Below, piece after piece: positions 50,420-61,119 of a stretch of 64,000 nt of DNA (position 1 is its first letter; each line of letters begins with the position of its first letter). The translations under genes and the position numbers were made by a program. The stretch is from contig CM060172.1 of assembly GCA_030549775.1 (NCBI GenBank), positions 126,407,122 through 126,471,121 on the forward strand, given 5' to 3'. The notes under the pieces are model-generated. The model saw nothing but the letters and a program-made list of their open reading frames with translations, was not told the origin of the DNA and searched no databases. The stretch is from Tamarix chinensis (Eukaryota; Streptophyta; Magnoliopsida; Caryophyllales; Tamaricaceae).

Positions 50420-51170
50420 CTAAATTAATTGTTTGATAATGTATATATGTGCTATAAGATTGATTTGGATATGGTAATTGTATGGTTTGTGTTGAAAATT
50501 TGGAGAGTTGAATTTTAGGCCGGGTTATGCCCAAAATTTTCGGATCCAACCAATTTGGCGATTTTGGATAAATTGATTATACAATATGTTTTTAAATGTA
50601 TTTAATTTCATGTCGGAACCGTCAATTTGAGAAATTTATGCGGAATTAGTCGGAATTTGATTTCTAGGTCAAAATTCGTGTGTAATGAAATCGGATCGTA
50701 TAATTGAGCCATTTTGCTCAATTGATTTTATAATGTCGTTTGAAATATATTTAATTTCATATCAGAAGTGTTGATTTGGAAAAATTATATGTAATTAATC
50801 GGAATTAGATTTTTAGGTCAAATCTCTTGCGGAACTAAATTGGATTGTGTAATCAGGTCGCTTTATTCAATTGATTATATAATTTATATTAGAATATATT
50901 TAATTTCATTTCCGAATCATCAATTTATATATTTTAGCAAGAATTGATCGGATTTGCGTTCCGGGCTCAAAAACCCTAATTGTGCTAAATTAGGTATTTC
51001 TTTTGTTGGTTTTGATCAATTGATTATTTGATATGTTATAAAATGTGTTTAATTTCAGTTCTAAACATTCAATTTGATTAAATTAATAGAATTCAACCGA
51101 ATTGTAATTTCGGGGCTAAAACCCTAGATTTCAAGTGAGATTATGAAATTGATCATGTGTATAATTGTTT
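50420..51170 (+). repeat. 149-bp tandem array in LTR G
   Basis: The landmark AATTGATT recurs at 50571, 50720, 50869 and 51018, exactly 149 bases apart. Monomers share TTTAATTTCAT..CAATTTG..GGAATT..GGTCAAA phrases and are strongly diverged. The same array, inverted, is carried by the hAT element at 37330-37900. Confidence 0.88.
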
Positions 51171-52134
51171 TGCTAAAATTAAATTTGTAGAAGTAGTTGA
51201 AATGATCCTAATTGTATTCTAATACCTTTAATTGGAATTAATTGATTTGAATTGCCTGAGTTTGTGTCGTTGGCTTTAAAACCCTAATTTCAAAAACAAA
51301 TCATCTTGAATTGGTTAATCGGAAGATTGTTTTGTTGAAATTAATTATCTGGATTTATCTAAAATTAATTTAGTTGTGTTTTAAAACTACCAATTTGAGA
51401 TAATAAAAGTGATTTGGTCGATTCGTAGTTTAGGCATTAAAAACCCTAATCTTCAGGGATGGTTTTATAAAATTTATTGTGATGTGTGTCTTTTATCTAA
51501 TCGATTTCTGTGTTTGGGTTTTAAATCATTTGATTTATATTTTAATCTTAAATCTTAATAGAGCTATTCTCTTTAGTCTTGAGTTTTGGACACGTTTTCC
51601 AATAAAGATTGTTTGTGTTTATTTAATTAGAATATGTGAATTATTAATTGATAAGAGAGTTTCTAACCTAGTTCCGATTTCTATCGGCGATCTAGGAAAA
51701 TTTTCTCGTGGATTGTTGAGCCTTCGATAGCTCTCCCTCTTTCTCAATTTTCTTAGTTAGCTTCGGATTGAGGTAAGTCATTACTTACCTTTACTTATGA
51801 TAGAATCTGGATGTATTTCTGTTCTGAGTGGAAGGTGATGACTATGCTGATTGATCATTTAATCCTGTCCGGTGTATGTTGCTTTCTGTGAGAAAATTTT
51901 ATGTATGTATGAGTTCATAGCCCCAATACCAATGTATGTTAGTATAACGTTGAATATGGTATGTATTTGAGTATGTGAATGGTTGAGTATGGATTTGAAA
52001 CTAATTGATACTCTATGCTGTATCTTTATGCCATGGAATTATTTATGTGGGCCTAGTTATTGGTCGGCTAAAATTATTGAATAAGATACTAATTATTTAA
52101 AGTGGAAGATCACGTGAGTTGGGCCGAGGTGTAG

Positions 52135-52640
52135 CGTCCGTTCCAACGGACGATAATAGTGGCTCGGGTGTGTTGTCCCCGAGAGGTGCTTCAAGCCGAT
52201 CCACCGGTTCAGAATAGTGGCTCAGGAGCATTTTGCCCTGAGAGGTGTAGAGTTCGTTCCACCGGACGATAATAGTGGCTCAGGTGACTTGTCCCTGGGA
52301 GGTGCTTCAGTCCATTCCACCAAATTAAGAATAGTAGGGCCCTATACTCAACGTGAATGAGAACATGATATGAGTTAAGTAATGGATAAGACACTAATTA
52401 TTTAAAATGAAAGATTACGTGAGTCAGGACCAGGTGTAGGATCCGTTCCACCGGATGATAATAGTGGCTCGGGTGTATTGTCCTCGAGAGGTGCTTCAAG
52501 TCGTTCCACCGGTTCAGAATAGTGGCTCAGGAGCGTTTTGCCCTGAGAGGTGTAGGATCCGTTCCACCGGATGATAATAGTGGCTCGGGTGTGTTGTCCC
52601 CGAGAGGTGCTTCAGACCGTTCCACCGGTTTAAGAATAGT
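52135..52640 (+). repeat. CCAC..GTGG minisatellite of LTR G with 306-bp higher-order unit
   Basis: Units of about 58-60 bp such as TTCCACCGGATGATAATAGTGG with CTCGGGTGTnTTGTCCCCGAGAGG spacers. The block plus its leader (ACTAATTATTTAAA, 52089 and 52395) is itself duplicated at a 306-bp interval. The spacers are also small inverted repeats (CTCGGG..CCCGAG). Confidence 0.9.
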
Positions 52641-53211
52641 GGGGTCCCTGAAATCATCGTAAATAAATAAAATCAGATGTAATAATGATTATTATCAGAT
52701 TGTTGGATTGGTGTTATTTAGCATGCGATCGTAATTTTTGGTACGTTTGTATCTTATGTGTTATCATGTCTAGTAATGTACTCATAAGTATGAATATGTG
52801 ATCTTATGTTTTATTGTATGAAATAAATGTATAATTGAGCATGGGAATTGTAAGCTAGAGTCTTTCATATCTTATATGTTTCATGTTTCCTTCCATGACT
52901 TTGGTAGTATTGGTTTACTCAGTACCGGACCCGTACTGATGCTACCTTGATTGAATGGGTCCTGTGATGATCCACTGATGGTGGGGAACAGATCTCTTGT
53001 GCAGGTTTCAGTTCGAATATTATATTTGGGTGGAAGGCTTGACTTGAGAGAGTAGGTAATCCGGAATTTGGTCCGTCAGGATTCATCTTGTTTGGCTGTA
53101 TTTATCTCTGAAAGTTTCAAGTGTTGTATTTAAATTTTCAAGGGCTTTGTAATTTAACTTTCAATTTCTCGTACTCTGATAAGCTTTTAAAATTCGAATT
53201 TATTTCACAGG

Positions 53212-53844
53212 TTCCGCTGATTGATTCAGCGATGATTTTATTTAGTGAATTGATTCACTTGCCATCTTCCTGTGGATATCTCCTTGTGGGAGTTTATCCT
53301 TATGACATAGATGTTTAAAGTTTTGTTTGACAGGTTTTAGCCTTGCATCTAGCATAAGATAGATGGTGGACATTTATCTTGTGTTAGATATGGCGGTAAT
53401 ATTCCCCAAATTCTCTCCTAGCTTCCGCTGATTGATTCAGCAATGATTTTATTTAGTGAATTGATTCACTTGCCATCTGCCTGTGGATATCTCATTGTGG
53501 GAGTTTATCCTTACGACATTGATGTTTAAAGTTTTGTTTGATAGGTTTTAGCCTTGCATCTAGCATAAGATAGATGGTGGACATTTATCTTATGTTAGAT
53601 GTGGCGGTAATATTCCCCAAATTCTCTCCTAGCTTCCGCTGATTGATTTAGCGATGATTTTATTTAGTGAATTGATTTACTTGCCATCTGCTTGTGGATA
53701 TCTCATTGTGGGAGTTTATCCTTACGACATTGATGTTTAAAGTTTTGTTTGATAGGTTTTAGCCTTGCATCTAGCATAAGATAGATGGTGGACATTTATC
53801 TTGTGTTAGATGTGGCGGTAATATTCCTCAAATTCTCTCCTAGC
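53212..53844 (+). repeat. three 211-bp tandem repeats at the 3' end of LTR G
   Basis: Copies begin TTCCGCTGATTGATT at 53212, 53423 and 53634, with the next partial start TTCCGCTTTATCC at 53845. They are nearly identical. Each contains the TTTAGCCTT..GGCGGTAATATTCC hairpin module, so LTR G has three hairpins where other copies have one. Confidence 0.95.
53347..53389 (+). other. Covarying family hairpin in LTR G (first of three)
   Basis: 5' arm ATCTAGCATAAGATAGATG, loop GTGGA, 3' arm CATTTATCTTGTGTTAGAT. Nineteen pairs, 16 Watson-Crick and 3 G.U. Equivalent hairpins start at 53558 and 53769. The stem is unrelated in sequence to those of D, F and J, while the flanks GCCTT and GGCGGTAAT are the same. 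Confidence 0.75.
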
Positions 53845-54504
53845 TTCCGCTTTATCCTTTCAATTTTTTTAGGAGTGAATTTTGGGGGTGTTACAGATCC
53901 ATCGGCATAATAGTGGCCAGGAGCACTTTGCCCTGGAGACCGATCCACCGATAAATAATAGTGGCTAGGAGTATCTTGTCCTGTGTGCTTTCGATCCACT
54001 GGCTATAATAGTGGGGCTTCTGTACTTGCATGGACCTAAATTGAGAGTTGTGTGAAAATGGAATTAATGACCTTAATTATAATACTTATGATTAACCGTA
54101 CTAACTCACTGCATGCATTATCTACCATTTATGTTGTATAGTATTAGCCGCATAGTTACCTTACTCAATACGTAGCGTACTGATCACCTCTTTCATGGGT
54201 GATTCTCATTCCCATGAGCACGGACCCCTCTTGAGTTTGTGAAGGTAGGAGATGATGTCTGTGATGACTTTGATGCCTACGATGCCTTGGGGTCCAAGAG
54301 GGTGTTGTCCGAACTCACTTTTATCTCACTTTCTTATTGTTTTATTGACCGTTTTATTTTCCCAATAGAGGTATTGTTATTGTACTCGCTTTCTATTTCT
54401 ATATCAACTCTGACATTTGCGCACTCTATTTTATTTATGAAATGTTAGAACTACTGTGGTTTTATTTACAACTCAAATTAATGCCTTTAAATTTTCTAGC
54501 CTTG

Positions 54505-54547
54505 TGGTTGGTATGAGATTGGTCGGGGATCAGTCTTGTGCCAATCA
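54505..54547 (+). other. Covarying family hairpin in LTR F
   Basis: 5' arm TGGTTGGTATGAGATTGGT, loop CGGGG, 3' arm ATCAGTCTTGTGCCAATCA. All 19 positions pair, 13 Watson-Crick and 6 G.U. Flanks are TAGCCTTG and TGGCGGTAGCACC. Confidence 0.75.
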
Positions 54548-54630
54548 TGGCGGTAGCACCTCCTTTTTAATATATGATTTTCTGTATAAATAAAAATTTT
54601 AACTGTGAAATTTGGGAGTGTTACAAATTA

Positions 54631-56387
54631 GGGTCAGGATTATATCTTGAAATTTTAAACTATTTTTTTATATTTTTTTAAATCCATTAAAACTACTTAT
54701 TACCACACACTTGTAAGCTACACAATGAAAAACGGGACTTTTGATCTCATTGTAGCATGTTTGGTACCTGCTTCATTTAAGCGCACAAGACATATGGTTC
54801 TTAGTATTCATTATTTCCCCCTAAGTTGAGATTAAAATAAGGAATAAAAATCTTAACAAAGTCAATTAACAACCAACAAATATATTTGATATAAACTTAA
54901 CACCGTAAATATTCTTTAGTAGTTGCAAATCCAAATCCAACCACGAACGAAAAGAGTGCATATTTGCCTATGGATTCATACCAAAATTTTTCAAGTCTTA
55001 GAATAGATAAACCAAATTTTTATATTTTGTAAAATTGTAGACCGAGTACCGACCCAAAATATTTTCTGGTCCCAATTGAAACATGAATTATTAGGTATAG
55101 TTTAATCAACTTTTTAGGTCCAACTTATTTGTTGCACACCCCTAATTACAACCATTTGTCTCATGAATATCCTAGGTATTTGTTAAGATTTAAATTTATT
55201 ATTTAAAATATAATAACTAGTACATTAATGGTAAATATGTAAGTTGCTTGTTCGTTTTCTTCTTAATTTTAGACCTTTAAAAATTAACTGGACTGTAAAA
55301 TATTTGCTTTAGCCGATCTAATTAACCCTCAAAGTTAAGCAATATTTTCAAAAATCCATTTATGTTTACCTGATTAAGGTTCATACACATAATTTAATCT
55401 AATTTAGATTAATGCTAGATTTGCTTTTTCAATTTTGCTTATGTTTGTCATTTATTAGTCGTCTAATATAGTTCAAATATTAAATATAGCGACATTAAAG
55501 ATAATTATAAAGTTTATGGTTCAAATTTTAAATAATATATGATCTATGTATTATAAATTTAAATAACATGAATATTTAATTAATTATAATTATACACTAT
55601 AAAATTCACACACACACACAAGTTGTCCATTTTATCGCATTATTTGTAAGTAGTCAGTAATAAACCAAAAACTATGCCTCTATGTGGGTTGAGGGTAATA
55701 ATAACTAAAAAATATTACATTATTATTATTATTATTAATAAAAGGTATAATTATTTTTTTCATTTTAATCAATCAATGTTATACTTAGCAAAATATTTTC
55801 ATAGACACATTTTTCCCTCCTTCAATGACCAATAATTTTGATATATTCCAATCTAAGTCTTAATTTGAAAATTTTGAATTCAAAATATTTTTTATGTTAA
55901 CATATTTTATTATATACATATACTTTCTCTCTGCCCATTCAAATATCATCTAGGGTGTCATATTACAATTACACATTCTACAATTATTACTAGTTTTTTA
56001 TTATTTAGTTTGTGTTATTAATTAAATTAAATCATATTACATTGGAATTTATATTTGTCAAGATTTATTTAAATTTAAATAAATATTCCAAAATTAAAAA
56101 TTAGCAATACATTATACTTTTACATTGTTGTTTTAGTGTGATTATTTGCATTTGTAAAATTTTGTTGTAATATTATTAGCAATATAAATATGTAAGTTTA
56201 TTTATTTATTTTATTTATCTAACTCTATAACAATTAATAGTCATGCATCACGTGGGTTGTAAAACTAGTCAAAAGAAAACATATAATTTACCATGATCAT
56301 AGCTAGATAAATTAAAATTAAAATTAATTGCCGAAAAGGACTGAAGTACTAAGTAGTGAACTAATCAAAGTTTAAGCATTTGAGACT
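54631..56387. other. AT-rich intergenic DNA between LTRs F and H
   Basis: No gene or recognisable element. A short (CA)n lies at about 55607-55620, and an ATT run at about 55717-55735. Confidence 0.45.
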
Positions 56388-57232
56388 ATACATGAAATAC
56401 CCCAAAATCCTAATTTAGGATCATGGCCAAATAAGAAATTATTAGGAAATTAATTAAATAAACAACTTTTATTAAAGTAAGAGGGAATTAATTAAGGTAA
56501 ATCTAGGATAAATTTATAAATAATTTTAAATAGGAAAATTTGAGTATTTTTCTAATTAAAATGGAATTTAAGAAAATTATTTCAAAAAAATTCCTAAATT
56601 AACCTAAAAAGAGAATTTAACTATTATTTTAATATTTATATATATTTAAGCACCCCAAATTACCCAAATTATACTAATTAAGCCAACCACCCTTTTTTCC
56701 TCTGTTTCCTTTTTCTTTTTCTCCCTTTCCCCCCTCTTTTTCCTTTTCTTTCCTTTCCTTCTCTTCCTTTTTTCTCTCCTTCCTTCCCCGACCTAGACTG
56801 ACCGTTGGCCCAATTCCTCCCTTCCCCTGCACGGCCCAGTGCCCTGCACCCCTCCTTTCCTCTCCCGACCGGTTCGGCTTGTCTTTTTTCTTTCTTCCTT
56901 CTTTCTCCCTGGACCGCCGGTCCAGCCTCCTTCCCCCTCTGCGTTGTCTTCTTCCCCCCGACACACCTGCAGGATGCAACTCCCAGATTGACGCTGAATT
57001 TTCCTCCTCCGATCCCGCAGTTTGACCCGTCGTTCTCTTCCTCTCTTTCCCGTCGTCTTCCCTGTCAATTTGTCTCAGTCGGCCATTCCTTCCCCTGCCC
57101 GCACCATCCCCCTTTCCCGACAAACATGGCCTACCCCGTAGAGTTGCACCGACCCATCCTTGTTGGCCGGAGCACCATACCCCTTGCCCCATACTCTCCC
57201 ACCTTCCTTTGTCGTTTTACCCCCAATTGGCC

Positions 57233-57240
57233 TATAAATA
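57233..57240 (+). promoter_or_regulatory. TATA box of LTR H
   Basis: TATAAATA in TTGGCCTATAAATAACCCC, the same context as copy D. Confidence 0.6.
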
Positions 57241-57679
57241 ACCCCAAGAGCTGCCATAATCGGGTTCGAAATTTGGAACCCAGAAAACTCCGTCATGCGC
57301 CACCTCCATTTCAGTCAGCCCTTCCTCCTCCGTCGGTCGCCCTCACCGCCGGACTCAGCCACCAAAATTCTCCCTGCACTGCCCTCTACGTAACCCAACC
57401 ACCATCTTTCCCTGCCTCCCCGAATAGCCTGTTCGACCCCCTCACGCCACCTTCACGCCGCCCATACCGCCGCCTGCAACACCCCCTCTACCCCCTAAAC
57501 AACCAGGGGATCCTACCCTACCACCCTACACCTCCATTTTCCCCTACTTCTCTCTCCCCTAGCCTCCACATCCACCTCTCCCATTTCTTCCTTCCTCCAC
57601 CGCCGCCGTCGCCGACACCACCACCCCACTAGGTTGCCTTCCACCTCCTCGGACCCTAAACCCCGAATAATAAAAGTTT

Positions 57680-57948
57680 AATAATTTTAATATTGTTAAT
57701 TATTATTATTAGTTTATTATTATTATCATCATTATTATTATTATTATTACTACTACTACTACTATTATTATTATGTTTATTATTCTAACCGTTATTATCA
57801 TTGTCTTTACCTCTACTATTATTATTAATTTTAGTATCCTTATTACTAAGGGTGTTATTACTATTGTTATTATCATTATAATTATTATTAGTATTACTAT
57901 CATTGGCATGGTTATTATTATTATTATTATTATTATGGTCTTACTCTT

Positions 57949-57993
<45 letters not shown>

Positions 57994-58077
57994 GTTATTA
58001 TTAATATTATTATCCTTATCGATATTATTATTACATTATTATTATTTCCACTACTATTATCATCATCATTATTATCC

Positions 58078-58126
<49 letters not shown>

Positions 58127-58374
58127 TATCATTATTATTATTATTTCTATTATTATTGTTATTGTCATCGTTACTACTATTGCTAATATTATTACTATGA
58201 CTATTGTCTCTATTATTATTATTATTATTTTTATCATTAACACTATTATTATTACTATCATTATCATTTTTATTATCCTTACCATTATTATTATTACTAT
58301 TGTTATTATTATAATTTTTAGTATTATCATTATATGTTTACTATTCTAACTATTATTATCATTGTTATTATCTC

Positions 58375-58405
<31 letters not shown>

Positions 58406-58440
58406 TAGTAGTCTTATTATTATTATCATTACTATGTTTA
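57680..58440. repeat. (ATT)n tract of LTR H
   Basis: Imperfect ATT triplets with ATC, GTT and ACT variants, shorter than the tract of D though the flanks align. Confidence 0.95.
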
Positions 58441-58646
58441 CTTTAATACTATGAGTATTATTAAAACTTACTTTGATTAGTGGGGACTCGATTAACTATC
58501 ATGAGAATAATAATAACCCTACCCTTTTTATTTATAAACTACTAATTATTAATATTAGCCTTAGTATTAGGCCATGGTAGGGGTAAGATAGGAATTTTGG
58601 TAATTCTGATATAGGGTGATTAACCTATAGTATTTCCCTCTTATAG

Positions 58647-58708
58647 GTGAATCGAGTGAAAACTTCCGAGAGGCGTAGGAGTGTGCTCTAAGCCCGACGC
58701 CGATTTAG
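58647..58708 (+). other. Conserved exon-like block in LTR H
   Basis: 62 nt between CTCTTATAG|GTGAAT and GATTTAG|GTAAGG, matching D in length and both edges. Confidence 0.5.
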
Positions 58709-59647
58709 GTAAGGGTATAACTAAGGCCGCTTGTGTGATATGTGATCTAATTGCCTTGGATGCCCGTATGATTATATGTCATGTTTTACATGTTATTATC
58801 TTACCTATTTTACGTGTAGCGCAACTTGGATTCGAGGTACGTCTATGTCATCGCTTTTGTTATGTATTAATGTGGATGTGCTACATGTTGTGATATGATG
58901 TGGCCTTAGGACATGCATGCTAGGGTATTTGATGTGGTGATGCGGTTTGGGGGCATGAAAAAGAAACTTTGGAAAGAAAGATAACCAAAGGGAAGTAAGT
59001 TGGCTAGTGATGGGAATAGGAGGAACTAGGGTTTGCATGGGGTGGTTAAGGTCCGCATAGGGGTGAACCTTACATACGGAAAGATGCCTCGGGGTGTGTG
59101 GAAGGTAAGAGAAGTGTCGTTTGGGTGTTTGGGGGATTTGGACGAAAAATAGTACGTGGACCAAAATAAGGGTGCGTAGGAAACTAGGCTAGAGTTTAAA
59201 GGGAGCCCTAATTTGGGTAGGGGACAGAAGGAAAAAAGAGAATAATAAAAATAAGTGAAAATGAGCGAGACATGAAGTGAGGGTTGAATCGAAGGGTCGT
59301 GATGTGTAGGGGTACTAGAATGAGTTTGGGTTGTACGAGGCAGAAAAGGGTGGGCCACATAGGCCCAAGTTAGGGTTTCTGGAGAAAACCATAAGAGAAG
59401 GTGGTGAGAGGACTTTGGGGTATAAGGTGGTGGGCCTAGACCCACACACTTAGGAGACGGGTTCCCAGAGTGAGTAAGCTGATTAAGGGAAGGATGTCGG
59501 GCGAGTTAGGAGGCACAGAGGTCTCAGGATATGAGACGGGCCCTCTTAGGAGGATAAGTATAGCTGAAGCTAGCCATGCTTGTCTAGGGCAGAATTCGTT
59601 GAAAAGATACAATAAAATACTAATCACTTAAAGAGAAAGATTGTTGA

Positions 59648-60005
59648 GTCGGGCCCAGACCGGTCCACCGGGGAATAATAGTGGCCAGGAGTCGGGGTGC
59701 CCTAGAGACCGATCAACCGGTGAATAATAGTGGCCAAGAGCGTGTTGCCCTGTATGATTCCGGTCCACCGACTATAATAGTGGGAGATTCCGTGCTCAAC
59801 AAACCAAACGTAATAAGACTAATATATGGGAAATGCATTAATACTTACAGTGGAATATCATGTGAGTTGGGGCCAGACCGGTCCATCGGCAAATAATAGT
59901 GGCCAGGAGCGTTTTGCCCTGGAGACTGATCCACCGACAAATAATAGTGGTCAGGAGCGTTTAGCTCTGTACGTATCTCCGGTCCACCAGCTATAATAGT
60001 AGGGA
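59648..60005 (+). repeat. CCAC..GTGG minisatellite of LTR H
   Basis: Two blocks with cores such as CGGTCCACCGGGGAATAATA followed by GTGGCCAGGAGC spacers. The two blocks and their ATACTAAT-type leaders are a higher-order duplication, as in D and G. Confidence 0.88.
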
Positions 60006-60573
60006 TCCCACACTCACATGGATTAATAAAGAGTATGTGTGAAATTGAGTACGTTATTAAGAGATTAAAAGGATAATTCTAACTGGAGCATAATCGGCCT
60101 CACTATCTATATTATTTTATGTGCCTATATGATCATGCATGTATTGTGTACCTTGTATGTTTGGCCTTAGTTATTCGGTTACCTTACTCAGTATGTAGCG
60201 TATTGATCACCCGTTTCATGGGTGTTACTCATTCCCACGAGCAGAAGACCCGTTTGAGTTTTTACAGGTAGGGGGCGATGTTTTCAATGCCTACGATGCT
60301 TACGAGGTATCGGGCAGGGCTGAGAGTTGAGCCTGGACCTAGCTTGGGGGTCGAGAGTGACGTGGCTTGAGTTCATCCTCTGTTTTGTTTCCCTGTATTA
60401 TCATATTTCATTTTATTCCGCTGTATTACGTTCTCTAACATTTGGTACTTTATAACTGTGCTTTGAATTGTGACTTTTGATTTTCGCACTCTGATCTGTA
60501 TAACTTGTGTTTTGCTAATGACTAGTGTTTTATTAAAAAATTGTACTTGTCGGTTAATCTTATTTAGCCTTAG

Positions 60574-60619
60574 CACTTAATATTGAGTCGGTAGGAGTGA
60601 ACCGATCTGGTACTAAGTG
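60574..60619 (+). other. Covarying family hairpin in LTR H
   Basis: 5' arm CACTTAATATTGAGTCGGT, loop AGGAGTGA, 3' arm ACCGATCTGGTACTAAGTG. Thirteen Watson-Crick pairs, 4 G.U and 2 A.C mismatches. Confidence 0.7.
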
Positions 60620-60724
60620 TGGCAGTAATGCCCCTGAGATAACAGTTTTATCTGTTCGTTTCCACTAAACTCTTTTAAATTAAACGAAAATTTTCAGTAG
60701 TAAATTTGGGGGTGTTACAATACA

Positions 60725-61119
60725 CTAAAAATGTCATGTCACCTGCAAAGATGGCAATAATATTATAATTGAAGGAAAAAGCAAAAAAATAAAATTAAGC
60801 TTTATTTGGTATGTTGATTGTAACTTTCCTAGAAGTTGTGCTATTCAAGGTCTTATTGATAATGAGATAACTACTTGACGACCTAAGTTTACATTGAGTT
60901 TCCATTAAGATTGAAGTGAATAGAGCAAATAAAACCACTAATCTTAGTTCACTTCATCTGGGAATCTAATTAAAAATGTTTACTTGTGTTAATAGAGGTT
61001 AAATAGTTCTCCAACCACAACACCTGCCTCAAATTCAACATCAGGACAAGTTCTTAATTTCAAAGACCTAAAACCATATATTTATTAAGAAGATACTCAT
61101 TTATATGTTGGATTGTTGT
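60725..61119. other. flank of the LINE relic, unassigned
   Basis: No recognisable coding motif. It may be further degraded LINE sequence. Confidence 0.3.

Larger units (their letters stand above)
49085..53895 (+). mobile_element. LTR copy G (4811 bp solo LTR, sense), nested in F
   Basis: The left end is TGTAATACCCC and the right end GGGGGTGTTACA. A perfect 5-bp duplication GATCC flanks it (49080-49084, 53896-53900). It is a different subfamily from D and H. It has a GC-rich tract at 49975-50330, then a 149-bp tandem array (50400-51300), a donor-like TTGAG|GTAAGT at 51772, a large minisatellite (52135-52640), and three 211-bp tandem repeats (53212-53844), each with the family hairpin. No gag-pol is present. 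Confidence 0.9.
48850..54016 (+). repeat. CCAC..GTGG minisatellite of LTR F, split by LTR G
   Basis: Units lie at 48850-49084 and 53896-54016. LTR G entered inside a unit (ACTGATCC|ATCGGCATAATAGTGG), as shown by the GATCC duplication. Unit cores match GATCCACCGGCTATAATAGTGG-like cores of other copies. Confidence 0.85.
46040..54625 (+). mobile_element. LTR copy F (own length 3770 bp, sense), interrupted by LTR G
   Basis: The left end is TGTAATACTCC and the right end GGGAGTGTTACA. A perfect 5-bp duplication AATTA flanks it (46035-46039, 54626-54630). Its parts are a CT-rich tract (46340-46420), a GC-rich tract to 47340, TATA (46875), an (ATT)n zone (47359-47515), an exon-like block from 47590, a minisatellite split by LTR G, stem-loops (54180-54220), acceptor-like GTGAAG|GTAGG at 54244, and a hairpin at 54505-54547. 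No retrotransposon protein is present. Confidence 0.87.
56393..60719 (+). mobile_element. LTR copy H (4327 bp solo LTR, sense)
   Basis: The left end is TGAAATACCCC and the right end GGGGGTGTTACA. A perfect 5-bp duplication ATACA flanks it (56388-56392, 60720-60724). It is collinear with copy D throughout: the promoter arm (56540-57660) is closely similar to 16080-17220, and both end in the same terminal block. TATA at 57233, (ATT)n 57680-58440, exon-like block 58647-58708, minisatellite 59648-60005, acceptor at 60267, hairpin 60574-60619. No retrotransposon protein is present. Confidence 0.9.

Noticed and set aside
52135..52640. CRISPR-like alternation of repeat and spacer
   Set aside because: Plant nuclear context, spacers are themselves repeated and related, no cas genes. 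It is an LTR minisatellite.
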